NCBI RefSeq assembly: GCF_008704795.1
Contig: NZ_CP023690.1
Coordinates: 6,830,501-6,894,500, forward strand
Reading direction: 5' to 3'
Length of the DNA stretch: 64,000 bases
Origin: Streptomyces spectabilis
Lineage (GTDB): Bacteria; Actinomycetota; Actinomycetes; Streptomycetales; Streptomycetaceae
In this document: one piece after another, positions 7,489 through 16,911 of the stretch
Numbering within the stretch: the first letter of the stretch is position 1
How the letters are laid out: each line of letters opens with the position of its first letter
The notes under the pieces: generated by a model
Told to the model about the DNA's origin: nothing
The model's database searches: none
What the model saw: the letters and a program-made list of their open reading frames with translations, nothing else
Made by a program: the position numbers and the translations under genes

Positions 7489-8823
7489 TCAGACCGTGGC
7501 GAGCGCGGCCTCGATGATGTCCAGGCCCTCGTTCAGAAGGTCCTCGCCGATCACCAGCGGCGGCAGGAAGCGCAGCACGTTGCCGTACGTGCCGCAGGTC
7601 AGGACGAGGAGGCCCTCGGCGTGGCAGGCCTTGGCGAGGGCGCCGGTCGCCTCGGGGTTGGGCTCCTTCGTCGCGCGGTCCTTGACCAGCTCGATCGCGA
7701 TCATCGCGCCGCGGCCGCGGATGTCGCCGATGATGTCGAACTTCTCGGCCATGGCGGAGAGCCGGGCCTTCATCACGGACTCGATCTCCTTCGCCTTGGC
7801 GTTGAGGTCGAGCTCCTTCATCGTCTCGATGGCGCCGAGCGCACCGGCGCAGGCCACCGGGTTGCCGCCGTAGGTGCCGCCGAGGCCGCCCGCGTGCGCG
7901 GCGTCCATGATCTCGGCGCGGCCCGTCACGGCGGCGAGCGGCAGGCCGCCCGCGATGCCCTTGGCGGTCGTGATCAGGTCGGGCACGATGCCCTCGTCCT
8001 CACACGCGAACCACTGACCCGTGCGGCAGAAGCCGGACTGGATCTCGTCCGCGACGAAGACGATGCCGTTGTCGTTCGCGAACTTCACGATCTCCGGCAG
8101 GAAGCCCTTGGCCGGCTCGATGAAGCCGCCCTCGCCGAGCACCGGCTCGATGATGATCGCGGCGACGTTGTCGGCGCCGACCTGCTTGTTGATCATGTCG
8201 ATGGCCTGCTTGGCGGCCTCGGGCCCGGCGTTCTCGGCACCGGTCGGCCAGCGGTAGCCGTACGCCACCGGCACGCGGTAGACCTCGGGCGCGAACGGGC
8301 CGAAGCCGTGCTTGTACGGCATGTTCTTCGCCGTCAGGGCCATCGTGAGGTTCGTGCGGCCGTGGTAGCCGTGGTCGAAGACGACGACGGCCTGGCGCTT
8401 GGTGTGCGCACGGGCGATCTTGACGGCGTTCTCGACGGCCTCGGCGCCGGAGTTGAACAGGGCCGACTTCTTCGCGTGGTCACCCGGCGTGAGCTCGGCG
8501 AGCGCCTCGGCGACGGCCACGTAGCCCTCGTACGGCGTGACCATGAAGCAGGTGTGGGTGAAGTCCTGGAGCTGGGCGCTCGCCCGGCGCACGACGGCTT
8601 CGGCGGAGGCGCCGACGCTGGTCACCGCGATGCCGGAGCCGAAGTCGATCAGGCGGTTGCCGTCGACGTCCTCGATGATGCCGCCGCCCGCGCGGGCCGT
8701 GAACACGGGCAGCACCGAGCCCACGCCACCGGCGACCACGGCCGTGCGGCGGGCCTGCAGCTCCTGGGACTTCGGCCCGGGGATGGCGGTGACGACGCGG
8801 CGCTCCTGGGGGATGGCGGTCAT
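7489..8823 (-). CDS. gabT: 4-aminobutyrate--2-oxoglutarate transaminase
   Basis: PLP-dependent class III aminotransferase that moves the amino group of GABA to 2-oxoglutarate, giving succinate semialdehyde and glutamate; cytosolic. ATG at 8823 follows AGGAGCTCTC, so the upstream GTG at 8868 is not used. The 444-residue length is normal. Visible landmarks are the PLP-phosphate segment FNSGAEAVENA (123-133), VADEIQ (258-263) with the Asp that contacts the pyridine nitrogen, and the Schiff-base lysine K288 in TTAKGIAGG. A semialdehyde dehydrogenase and a PucR regulator lie within 5 kb, which supports a GABA or polyamine breakdown role over ornithine transamination. Confidence 0.9.
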   Translation of the reverse strand: MTAIPQERRVVTAIPGPKSQELQARRTAVVAGGVGSVLPVFTARAGGGIIEDVDGNRLIDFGSGIAVTSVGASAEAVVRRASAQLQDFTHTCFMVTPYEGYVAVAEALAELTPGDHAKKSALFNSGAEAVENAVKIARAHTKRQAVVVFDHGYHGRTNLTMALTAKNMPYKHGFGPFAPEVYRVPVAYGYRWPTGAENAGPEAAKQAIDMINKQVGADNVAAIIIEPVLGEGGFIEPAKGFLPEIVKFANDNGIVFVADEIQSGFCRTGQWFACEDEGIVPDLITTAKGIAGGLPLAAVTGRAEIMDAAHAGGLGGTYGGNPVACAGALGAIETMKELDLNAKAKEIESVMKARLSAMAEKFDIIGDIRGRGAMIAIELVKDRATKEPNPEATGALAKACHAEGLLVLTCGTYGNVLRFLPPLVIGEDLLNEGLDIIEAALATV

Positions 8824-9119
8824 GAGAGCTCCTGGGGGTGGTGGGGCGTGCGGACGTCCTCGGGGCACAGCGGCTTTCCGGACGCTTTCTCGGTCTTTCT
8901 CCGCAGGTTAGGGGCGGGCGGTGGCGGCGGGCATGCTCCATGGGGGAGATGTTCGGCGTGGCGGTTGTCCGTGGTGGACATAGCCACGGCGAGGGCGCCG
9001 CGGCGCCGGCCCCTGGCGTGATCGGCGTGCGCGCGGCCCAACGGTGCCGCGCGGGCACTAGATTGAGCCGCGAACCAGCACAGCAGGGTCAGGACAGGGC
9101 AGGTCAGGGGGCAAGGGCC

Positions 9120-11249
9120 ATGACTTCCGACGGCACGTACGACGCTCGCGGGACGCACGCCACTCCGGTGCCGCGGCCCGCGCCGCCGCGCGGCGGCGCG
9201 GCCGACGCCGTGCCGCCCCGGCCGGCACAGGCGCCGGGTGCGCCGCCGCAGACACAGGGCGAGGAGTTCCTGGCGTGGCTGCGCACGCCACGGCCGCAGG
9301 CGGCGCCCGGCGTCTGGCGGTACGGGCACAGGACGAGGCCGGAGCAGGAGCCGGAGGTCATCCCGACCCGCCAGCTCCTGACGGGCGCGGCGATCGCGTT
9401 CCTCGTGGGCTGGCTGGTCTGGTCGCTGCTCAACAACGGGTACCTGGGCGGCTGGTGGATCGTTCCCCTGGAACTCTTCACGCCGGACTCCTGGCGCACG
9501 AGCGACAGCAAGGTCGTCAACCTCCTCGTCTGGGACGGCTACACCCTGCTCGTCGTGCTCGCCATCATGATCGGCGTCGGCAAGGTGGGTCGCTGGGACG
9601 AGATCTGGCGCCGCTTCGTCGCCCCGCGTCTGCGCGTCAAGCCGCCGGAGGACCCCGAGCCCGCGCCGGAGGAGGACCCCGCCCAGTGGCCGAAACTGCG
9701 GGACGGGGGCGCCGGGGCCGCCGCCGACCGGCTCGCCGCCGACGCCCGTGCCGGGCTCATGCGGGACATCGACGCCGCCCGCATCGCCCGCGCGTGGCGC
9801 TCCGTGCGGTCGGGGAACAACTCGCTTGCCGCGTTCACCGACTCCGTCGTGCGCGACGGCGCCGCCGCCTGCCCGCACCCCTCGGGGGACCGGGACCTGC
9901 CCGCGCGGGCCGCGCGGCACGACCTCGCCACCGCGCAGGTGCGGCTCGGCACCACCGTGGACGACCCGCGCAACCCGTACGCCTACCGGGGCGCCGGACT
10001 CGCCGTCGGCCCGAACCTGATCGGCACCTCGCTGCTCGCCGTCGGCCCCGCGGGCTCCGGCAAGACCGGCAGCGTCGTCTGGCCCATCGCCGAGGCCCTG
10101 TGTCTGCAGGCGCTCGCCGGGCGCGCCGCCGTCGTGGTGGTCGGGGCGGCGGGCGCCGGGCTCGGCCCCGGTGACGACTACGACGTGGTCGTCCGGATCG
10201 GCCACCCCGAGTCGGTGTACGACCTCGACCTGTACGGCGGCGCCACCGACCCGGACGAGGCCGCGGCCGTGCTCGCCGAGGCGCTCGTCGGCGACCTCGT
10301 CGACCCGCACCTGGGCGCCGACACCCGCCGCTCCACGACCGTCCTCGCCCAGCTCCTCGGCCCGTACCACACGGTCCACGGCAGGTTCCCCTCCGTCCCC
10401 GGGCTGCGCGCCCTGCTCGACGGCGTCGCCGAGCCGCTCGACGCCCTCCGCAAGGGGCTCCAGGAGCTCGGGCACGAGGTCATGCTGCGCGAGCTCGACG
10501 CCCGCGCCCGGCAGTCGGGGCACCCGGGCGACATCGGCGCCACGCTCGCCGACCGGCTCGCGCTGCTCGACCGGCCCGCGTTCGCCGCGTTCTTCGACAC
10601 GTCGGGGCGGAGCACGCCCTTCTCGCTGCGCGCCCTCGACCACCCGGTGCGGGTCCGCATCGACCTGCCCGAGCGCGGTCACGCCGACGCCTCGCGGATC
10701 CTCGCGCGGCTCGTCCTCGCCCAGTTCACGTCGAGCGCCGCCGCCCGCGAGGACCGCTCGCTCTTCGCCTGTCTCGTCCTCGACGACGCGACCGGCACGG
10801 TCACCCCGGAGGCGGTGCGCCGGATCCAGCGGCTCAGGTCGGCCAACGCGGGCGTCGTCATGACCCTGCGGACGCTCGACGACGTACCGCGGCCGCTGCG
10901 CACACCGCTGCTCGGCGCCGTCGGCTGCCGCATGGCCCTCTCCGGGCTCACCCCGTGGGACGGCCAGGACTTCGCGGAGGTCTGGGGCAAGGAGTGGATC
11001 GAGGCGCGCGACGTCACCGACCGGCAGATCATCGCCGAGACCCCCGCGGGCAAGGCCCTGCACGTGCTGCGCCGGGTGATCACGGGGCGCGCGCCCACCG
11101 CCCGCGCGGTCACCGTCCGCCAGGTCGAGCGCGAGCGCTGGTCCGCCTCCGAGCTGGCCCACGCCGTGCCGCCGGGGCACGCGGTCCTCTCGCTGACGGA
11201 CGTACGGGGGGAGCACGCGCCGCCGCTCCTCGTGGATCTGCGGAGCTGA
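9120..11249 (+). CDS. VirD4/TraG-like membrane ATPase
   Basis: Unassigned ATPase of 709 residues, started at the ATG at 9120 after a purine-rich ribosome site. The N-terminal 75 residues are Pro/Ala-rich. Two membrane helices follow (about 82-110 and 125-148), placing the rest in the cytoplasm. A Walker A motif, GPAGSGKT, lies near residues 308-316, and LVLDDA near 560 is the probable Walker B. The arrangement (two N-terminal helices, P-loop, late Walker B, C-terminal EVWGKEWIEARDVTDRQ segment) resembles type IV coupling proteins (VirD4/TraG). No relaxase, pilus or conjugation genes are nearby, so conjugation is not implied. The gene diverges from gabT and precedes the PucR regulator. Confidence 0.75.
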   Translation: MTSDGTYDARGTHATPVPRPAPPRGGAADAVPPRPAQAPGAPPQTQGEEFLAWLRTPRPQAAPGVWRYGHRTRPEQEPEVIPTRQLLTGAAIAFLVGWLVWSLLNNGYLGGWWIVPLELFTPDSWRTSDSKVVNLLVWDGYTLLVVLAIMIGVGKVGRWDEIWRRFVAPRLRVKPPEDPEPAPEEDPAQWPKLRDGGAGAAADRLAADARAGLMRDIDAARIARAWRSVRSGNNSLAAFTDSVVRDGAAACPHPSGDRDLPARAARHDLATAQVRLGTTVDDPRNPYAYRGAGLAVGPNLIGTSLLAVGPAGSGKTGSVVWPIAEALCLQALAGRAAVVVVGAAGAGLGPGDDYDVVVRIGHPESVYDLDLYGGATDPDEAAAVLAEALVGDLVDPHLGADTRRSTTVLAQLLGPYHTVHGRFPSVPGLRALLDGVAEPLDALRKGLQELGHEVMLRELDARARQSGHPGDIGATLADRLALLDRPAFAAFFDTSGRSTPFSLRALDHPVRVRIDLPERGHADASRILARLVLAQFTSSAAAREDRSLFACLVLDDATGTVTPEAVRRIQRLRSANAGVVMTLRTLDDVPRPLRTPLLGAVGCRMALSGLTPWDGQDFAEVWGKEWIEARDVTDRQIIAETPAGKALHVLRRVITGRAPTARAVTVRQVERERWSASELAHAVPPGHAVLSLTDVRGEHAPPLLVDLRS

Positions 11250-11385
11250 GGCCCCGGGGAGGCGCGGAAACCGAGCGGGGATATACCCGCAAGGCGGGTC
11301 GTGGCGACCGTACGGTGAGGCAGAATCGACGGTAGCCGTGATACGCGGCGGCCAAGAGATCACCGCCGTACGACCTGAAGGTCCC

Positions 11386-12960
11386 ATGCCCCCCACGCTC
11401 GCCTCGCTCGTCCAGCACTCCGCGCTCAAGCTCACCGTGCGCGCGGGCGAGGACCGCCTGGACACCCCCGTGCGCTGGGCCCACGTCAGCGAGCTCGCCG
11501 ACCCCGTTCCGTACATGGAGGGCGGCGAGCTGCTCCTCGTCACCGCGCTTCAGCTGGACGCGGAGAACCCCGAGACGATGCGGCGGTACGTGAAGCGGCT
11601 CGCGGGCGCCGGCGTCGTCGGCCTCGGCTTCGCCGTCGGCGTGAACTACCCCGACATCCCCCAGGCCCTGCTCACCGCGGCCACCGAGGAGGACCTGCCG
11701 CTCATCGAGGTGCCGCGCCGCACCCCCTTCCTCGCCATCAGCAAGGCCGTGTCGGCGGCCATCGCCGCCGACCAGTACCGCGCCGTCACCGCGGGCTTCG
11801 CCGCCCAGCGCGAGCTGACCCGGCAGGCACTGGGAGACGGCCCGGAAGGGCTGCTCGGCGCGCTCGCCGGACAGGTCGACGGCTGGGCCGCGCTGTACGA
11901 CGCCTCCGGTGCCGTCGTCGCCACCGCGCCCGAGTGGGCCGCCCGCCGCGCCGCCCGGCTCACCCCGGACGTCGACCGCCTGCGCGAGCGGACCGCCCCC
12001 GCCAGCCTCGTCGTGGCCGGGGCCGAGGACCGGGTCGAGCTGCACTCCCTGGGCACCGGGCGGCGGCCGCGCGCCGCGCTCGCCGTCGGCACGGCCTCGA
12101 CCCTCGGCACCGCCGAGCGGTACGCCGTGCACTCCGCGATCGCCCTGCTCACCCTCACCACCGAGCGCTCCCGTTCCCTGCACGCCGCCGAGGCCCGCAT
12201 CGGCGGCGCCGTCCTGCGCATGCTGCTCGCGGGGGAGCCCGACCACGCGCTGGCCGTGGCCGGGGACCTGTACGGCGGGCTGCTCGACGCGCCCTTCCGG
12301 CTCGTGGTGGCCGAGTCCGCGGCGCCCCCGGCCGCCGGGGAGGAGGGCGCCTGGTCCGCGGGGCTCGTCGACGCCGTCGAGTCGGCGGCCGCCCGCTTCG
12401 GCGAGGCGCTGCTCGTGGTGCCGTACGGCGAGCGGCTCGTGCTGCTCGTCGCCGACGGCGGGGCGGCGCAGCGGGCCGCCGTCGAGCACGTGGCGCGGGT
12501 GGAGGCCGGGAGCCCCGAAGCGGCCGAGGGCCCCGGGCTCCTGATGGGGCTCTCCGCACCTGCGGGGACCGTCGCGGCCGCGCCCGCCTACAAGCAGGCC
12601 GAGCAGGCCCTCTCCGTGGCGCGGCGGCGCGGCAAGGCCCTCGTCGAGCACGAGGAGCTGGCCGCGGGATCCGTGCTTCCGCTGCTCGCGGACGACGCGG
12701 TACGGGCGTTCGCGGACGGGCTGCTCCGCGCACTGCGCGAGCACGACGCGACGGGGCGGGGCGACCTGGTCGCCTCGCTGCGGGCGTGGCTGTCGCGGCA
12801 CGGGCAGTGGGACGCCGCCGCGGCGGACCTCGGGGTGCACCGGCACACCCTGCGTTACCGCATGCGGCGCGTAGAGGAGATCCTCGGCCGCTCCCTGGAC
12901 GACCCGGACGTCCGCATGGAGCTCTGGCTCTCCCTGAAGGCGACGGCACCGGTGGACTAG
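11386..12960 (+). CDS. PucR-family transcriptional regulator
   Basis: Predicted DNA-binding regulator of 524 residues. ATG at 11386 is chosen because GAAGG lies five bases upstream; a GTG at 11338 would add 16 residues. The N-terminal PucR domain (about 1-125, starting PPTLASLVQHSALKL) is followed by a GGDEF-like/CdaR-type central region and a C-terminal helix-turn-helix domain with the diagnostic LGVHRHTLRYRMRRVEEILGR near residue 485. In this family the HTH is of the Fis-like type and regulates amino-acid, purine or GABA use. Its place between gabT and the dehydrogenase gene suggests that it controls them; the effector is unknown. Confidence 0.9.
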   Translation: MPPTLASLVQHSALKLTVRAGEDRLDTPVRWAHVSELADPVPYMEGGELLLVTALQLDAENPETMRRYVKRLAGAGVVGLGFAVGVNYPDIPQALLTAATEEDLPLIEVPRRTPFLAISKAVSAAIAADQYRAVTAGFAAQRELTRQALGDGPEGLLGALAGQVDGWAALYDASGAVVATAPEWAARRAARLTPDVDRLRERTAPASLVVAGAEDRVELHSLGTGRRPRAALAVGTASTLGTAERYAVHSAIALLTLTTERSRSLHAAEARIGGAVLRMLLAGEPDHALAVAGDLYGGLLDAPFRLVVAESAAPPAAGEEGAWSAGLVDAVESAAARFGEALLVVPYGERLVLLVADGGAAQRAAVEHVARVEAGSPEAAEGPGLLMGLSAPAGTVAAAPAYKQAEQALSVARRRGKALVEHEELAAGSVLPLLADDAVRAFADGLLRALREHDATGRGDLVASLRAWLSRHGQWDAAAADLGVHRHTLRYRMRRVEEILGRSLDDPDVRMELWLSLKATAPVD

Positions 12961-12988
12961 GCCTGCGCGGCGCCGATTGACGGGGGTC

Positions 12989-13009
12989 CAAGGGGGCGCA
13001 GCCCCCTTG
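12989..13009 (+). terminator. Hairpin after the PucR gene
   Basis: Nine-bp stem with a 3-base loop (12989-12997 with 13001-13009), of the GGGGGCGCAGCCCCC type common between Streptomyces genes. Confidence 0.6.
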
Positions 13010-13175
13010 TTCGGGAAGGGGCGGGCCTGGGGCGCACCGCGAGGGCCGCCCTGACATTCCGGTGCGCGGGCGGTCGCCACTACGCCGACTCGGACAACCC
13101 CCGGGCGCAAACTCCACCCCTACGGTGGGACCCGTATCCGCAGTAGACGAACCTCCGCGAAGGGCCGGGATTCGT

Positions 13176-14621
13176 ATGACTTCCATTCACGCCTTCTGGG
13201 TCGCCGGTCGCCAGGCCACCGGTGAGACCACCCTCGACGTCACCTCGCCGTGGGACGGGCGACTCGTCGGCAAGGCGGCCGTCCCGACCGACGCCCAGGT
13301 GGAGGAGGCCGTCGCCGCGGCCTACGCGGTCCGCGAGGAGTTCGCGGCCACCCCGGCCCACGTCCGCGCCGCCGCCCTCGCCCACGTGTCGCAGCGCCTG
13401 GTGGAGCGCACCGAGGAGATCGCGCAGCTGATCTCCGCCGAGAACGGCAAGCCGGTCAAGTGGGCCCGCGGCGAGGTCGGCCGCGCCATCTCGGTGTTCC
13501 GCTTCGCCGCCGAGGAGGCCCGCCGCTTCAACGGCGGGGAGGCCCAGCGCCTGGACACCGACCAGGGCGGCCAGGGCCGCCTGGCGCTCACCCGCCGCTT
13601 CCCGAAGGGCGTCGTCCTCGGCATCGCGCCGTTCAACTTCCCGCTGAACCTGTGCGCCCACAAGGTCGCCCCGGCCATCGCCGTCGGTACGCCGATCATC
13701 CTCAAGCCCGCCCCGGCGACCCCGCTCAGCGGTCTGATCCTCGGTGAGCTGCTCGCCGAGACGGACCTGCCCGCGGGCTCGTGGTCGGTGCTGCCGGTCG
13801 CCAACGACAAGATGCCCGCCCTCGTCCAGGACGAGCGCCTCCCGGTCATCTCCTTCACGGGCTCCGACAAGGTCGGCTACCAGATCATGGACTCGGTGCC
13901 GCGCAAGCACTGCACCCTGGAGCTCGGCGGCAACGGCGCGGCGGTCGTGCTCGGCGACTTCTCCTCCGACCAGGACCTGGACTGGGCCGCGAGCCGCATC
14001 GCGACCTTCTCCAACTACCAGGGCGGCCAGTCCTGCATCTCCGTGCAGCGGGTCATCGCCGACGCCTCGGTGTACGACCGGCTCGTGGCGAAGGTCGTCC
14101 AGGCCGTCGAGGGCCAGGTGACCGGCGACCCGTCCGACCCGAAGACCGACGTCGGCCCGCTGGTCAGCGAGGACGCGGCCAAGCGGGTGGAGTCCTGGGT
14201 CGACGAGGCCGTGCGGGCGGGCGCCACGCTGCTCACCGGCGGCAAGCGCGACGGCGCCACGTACGCGCCGACCGTCCTCGCCGACGTGCCGGGCGACGTC
14301 ACCCTCGCCCGCGAGGAGGTCTTCGGACCGGTGCTCACGGTCACGAAGGTGGACGGCGAGCAGGCCGCCTTCGACACCGTGAACAACTCCAAGTACGGCC
14401 TCCAGGCCGGCGTGTTCACGCACGACCTGCAGGCCGCCTTCCGCGCCCACCGCGCCCTGGAGGTCGGCGGCGTCGTCATCGGCGACGCCCCCTCCTACCG
14501 CGCGGACCAGATGCCGTACGGCGGCGTGAAGCAGTCCGGCGTCGGCCGCGAGGGCGTCCGCTACGCCATGGACGACTACACGTACGAGCGCGTCATGGTC
14601 CTCACCGGCCTGGCGCTGTAA
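13176..14621 (+). CDS. gabD: Aldehyde dehydrogenase, probable succinate-semialdehyde dehydrogenase
   Basis: NAD(P)-dependent aldehyde dehydrogenase superfamily, 481 residues, started at the ATG at 13176. The substrate is probably succinate semialdehyde made by GabT, giving succinate for the TCA cycle. Motifs: the oxyanion Asn154 in APFNFPLN, the cofactor-binding FTGSDKVG (227-234), the general base Glu249 in LELGGNGA, and the catalytic Cys287 in GGQSCISV. The exact substrate cannot be read from sequence, since phosphonoacetaldehyde and other aldehyde dehydrogenases share this pattern. A strong hairpin follows. Confidence 0.85.
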   Translation: MTSIHAFWVAGRQATGETTLDVTSPWDGRLVGKAAVPTDAQVEEAVAAAYAVREEFAATPAHVRAAALAHVSQRLVERTEEIAQLISAENGKPVKWARGEVGRAISVFRFAAEEARRFNGGEAQRLDTDQGGQGRLALTRRFPKGVVLGIAPFNFPLNLCAHKVAPAIAVGTPIILKPAPATPLSGLILGELLAETDLPAGSWSVLPVANDKMPALVQDERLPVISFTGSDKVGYQIMDSVPRKHCTLELGGNGAAVVLGDFSSDQDLDWAASRIATFSNYQGGQSCISVQRVIADASVYDRLVAKVVQAVEGQVTGDPSDPKTDVGPLVSEDAAKRVESWVDEAVRAGATLLTGGKRDGATYAPTVLADVPGDVTLAREEVFGPVLTVTKVDGEQAAFDTVNNSKYGLQAGVFTHDLQAAFRAHRALEVGGVVIGDAPSYRADQMPYGGVKQSGVGREGVRYAMDDYTYERVMVLTGLAL

Positions 14622-14651
14622 CGCCCCGCCGGAAGGCGACACGGAGACACC

Positions 14652-14688
14652 TACGGCCGGAGCCCGCTGTGCGGGGGCTCCGGCCGTA
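14652..14688 (+). terminator. Terminator after gabD
   Basis: Perfect 14-bp stem (14652-14665 with 14675-14688), 9-base loop, 30 bases after the stop codon. Confidence 0.75.
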
Positions 14689-14831
14689 TCCGTGCATTCG
14701 CTGCGCGAGGGCTGGTGAGGACGGGCGGAATCGGGTACCAACGATCGAGTAGCACCGGTGAGTAACCATGATCCGGTTCTGTGACGATTCATGATCGGTC
14801 CACGATCCCGACTCGCGGCGAGGTGAGCCTC

Positions 14832-16790
14832 ATGTCCGCACCAACCACCCCACCCCCGTCCCCCGCATCGAAGCCCTCCGTCACCGAACGCGAGGCCCGC
14901 CAGGTCGCCGAGGCCGCCCGTGAGCAGGACTGGCGCAAACCGAGCTTCGCCAAGGAGCTGTTCCTCGGCCGCTTCCGGCTCGACCTGATCCACCCGCACC
15001 CGCTGCCCGCCACCCAGGACGCCCAGCGCGGCGAGGAGTTCCTGGCCAAGCTGCGCGACTTCTGCGAGACGAAGATCGACGGCGAGCGCATCGAGCGGGA
15101 CGCGCTCATCCCGGACGAGGTGGTCAACGGGCTCAAGGAGCTCGGCGCGCTCGGCATGAAGATCGACACGAAGTACGGCGGTCTCGGCCTGACGCAGGTG
15201 TACTACAACAAGGCCCTCGCGCTCGTCGGCTCCGCCTGCCCCTCGCTCGGTGCCCTGCTGTCCGCGCACCAGTCGATCGGCGTCCCGCAGCCGCTGAAGC
15301 TCTTCGGCACGCAGGAGCAGAAGGACGCCTTCCTGCCGCGCTGCGCCCGCACCGACATCTCCGCCTTCCTGCTCACCGAGCCGGACGTCGGCTCCGACCC
15401 GGCGCGGCTCGCGACGACCGCGGTGCCGGACGGCGAGGACTACGTACTGGACGGCGTGAAGCTCTGGACGACCAACGGCGTCGTCGCGGACCTGCTGGTG
15501 GTGATGGCGCGCGTGCCCCGGTCCGAGGGGCACAAGGGCGGCATCACCGCGTTCGTGGTCGAGGCGGCGTCCGAGGGGATCACGGTCGAGAACCGCAACG
15601 CCTTCATGGGCCTGCGCGGCCTGGAGAACGGCGTCACCCGCTTCCACCGGGTGCGCGTCCCGGCCGCGAACCGCATCGGTCCGGAGGGCGCGGGCCTGAA
15701 GATCGCCCTCACCACCCTCAACACCGGCCGCCTTTCGCTGCCCGCGATGTGCGTGGGCGCGGGCAAGTGGTGCCTGAAGATCGCCCGGGAGTGGACGGGC
15801 GCCCGCGAGCAGTGGGGCAAGCCCGTCGCCTACCACGAGGCCGTCGGGTCGAAGATCTCCTTCATCGCCGCCACGACCTTCGCCCTTGAGGCGGTACTCG
15901 ACCTGTCCTCGCAGATGGCCGACGAGGACCGCAACGACATCCGCATCGAGGCCGCCCTCGCCAAGCTGTACGGCTCCGAGATGGCCTGCCTCATGGCCGA
16001 CGAGCTGGTGCAGATCCGCGGCGGCCGCGGCTTCGAGACCGCCGCGTCCCTCAAGGCCCGCGGCGAGCGGGCCGTACCGGCCGAGCAGATCCTGCGCGAC
16101 CTGCGCATCAACCGCATCTTCGAGGGCTCGACGGAGATCATGCACCTGCTGATCGCCCGCGAGGCCGTCGACGCCCACCTCAAGGTGGCGGGCGACCTGA
16201 TCGATCCCGACAAGACCCTGTCCGACAAGGCCAGGGCCGGCGCCGCCGCCGGCGCCTTCTACGCCCGCTGGCTGCCCAAGCTCGTCGCGGGACCCGGCCA
16301 GCTCCCGCGCGCGTACGCCGACTTCGCCCCGCCCGGTCACCCCGACCTGTCCGGGCACCTGAGGTACGCGGAGCGCGCGGCGCGGCGCCTGGCCCGCTCC
16401 ACGTTCTACGGGATGTCGCGCTGGCAGGGCCGCATGGAGACCAAGCAGGGCTTCCTCGGCCGGATCGTCGACATCGGCGCGGAGCTGTTCGCGATCAGCG
16501 CGGCGTGCGTGCGCGCCGATCTCCTGCGCACCACCGAGGACCACGGCCGCGAGGCGTACCAGCTGGCCGACGCGTTCTGCCGCCAGTCCCGCATCCGCGT
16601 CGACGAGCTGTTCGGGCGTCTGTGGACCAACACCGACGACCTGGACCGCCAGGTCGTCAAGGGCGTCCTCGCCGGTACGTACACCTGGCTGGAGCAGGGC
16701 GTGATCGACCCCAGCGACGACGGACCGTGGATCGCCGACGCGGCGCCGGGTCCCAGCGAACGGGAGAACGTCCACCGCCCCATCCGCTGA
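14832..16790 (+). CDS. Long-form acyl-CoA dehydrogenase
   Basis: FAD-dependent acyl-CoA dehydrogenase of 652 residues, started at the ATG at 14832 behind GAGGTGAGCC. It should oxidise acyl-CoA to trans-2-enoyl-CoA in beta-oxidation. The N-terminal helical, middle beta (LLTEPDVGSDP) and C-terminal helical domains are visible, with IFEGSTEIM near residue 425 marking the end of the canonical fold. About 200 extra C-terminal residues are present, as in the VLCAD/ACAD9-like subgroup, which suggests long-chain substrates. The gene stands alone between two terminators. Confidence 0.88.
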   Translation: MSAPTTPPPSPASKPSVTEREARQVAEAAREQDWRKPSFAKELFLGRFRLDLIHPHPLPATQDAQRGEEFLAKLRDFCETKIDGERIERDALIPDEVVNGLKELGALGMKIDTKYGGLGLTQVYYNKALALVGSACPSLGALLSAHQSIGVPQPLKLFGTQEQKDAFLPRCARTDISAFLLTEPDVGSDPARLATTAVPDGEDYVLDGVKLWTTNGVVADLLVVMARVPRSEGHKGGITAFVVEAASEGITVENRNAFMGLRGLENGVTRFHRVRVPAANRIGPEGAGLKIALTTLNTGRLSLPAMCVGAGKWCLKIAREWTGAREQWGKPVAYHEAVGSKISFIAATTFALEAVLDLSSQMADEDRNDIRIEAALAKLYGSEMACLMADELVQIRGGRGFETAASLKARGERAVPAEQILRDLRINRIFEGSTEIMHLLIAREAVDAHLKVAGDLIDPDKTLSDKARAGAAAGAFYARWLPKLVAGPGQLPRAYADFAPPGHPDLSGHLRYAERAARRLARSTFYGMSRWQGRMETKQGFLGRIVDIGAELFAISAACVRADLLRTTEDHGREAYQLADAFCRQSRIRVDELFGRLWTNTDDLDRQVVKGVLAGTYTWLEQGVIDPSDDGPWIADAAPGPSERENVHRPIR

Positions 16791-16800
16791 CGCCCGCCGC

Positions 16801-16839
16801 GTGCGCCCCTTCGGGAGAAGGCCGCCCGAAGGGGCGCAC
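16801..16839 (+). terminator. Terminator after the acyl-CoA dehydrogenase gene
   Basis: Perfect 15-bp stem (16801-16815 with 16825-16839) around a 9-base loop, starting 10 bases after the stop. Confidence 0.8.
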
Positions 16840-16911
16840 AGGCGTGCGGATCAGGGGTGCGGGCCGAGAGGCGCTGTCGGATCGCGGGGGCGCAACGGCC
16901 ACAATGGGGGG

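Noticed and set aside
7027-9021. Long plus-strand open frame over gabT
   Set aside because: It is antisense to gabT, whose motifs and ribosome site are unambiguous.
9120-11249. Part of a conjugative element
   Set aside because: There is no relaxase, integrase, pilus or transfer gene nearby, and the gene lies among conserved chromosomal genes.
13080-16775. Long minus-strand open frame opposite gabD and the acyl-CoA dehydrogenase gene
   Set aside because: It is a shadow of two clear dehydrogenase genes.
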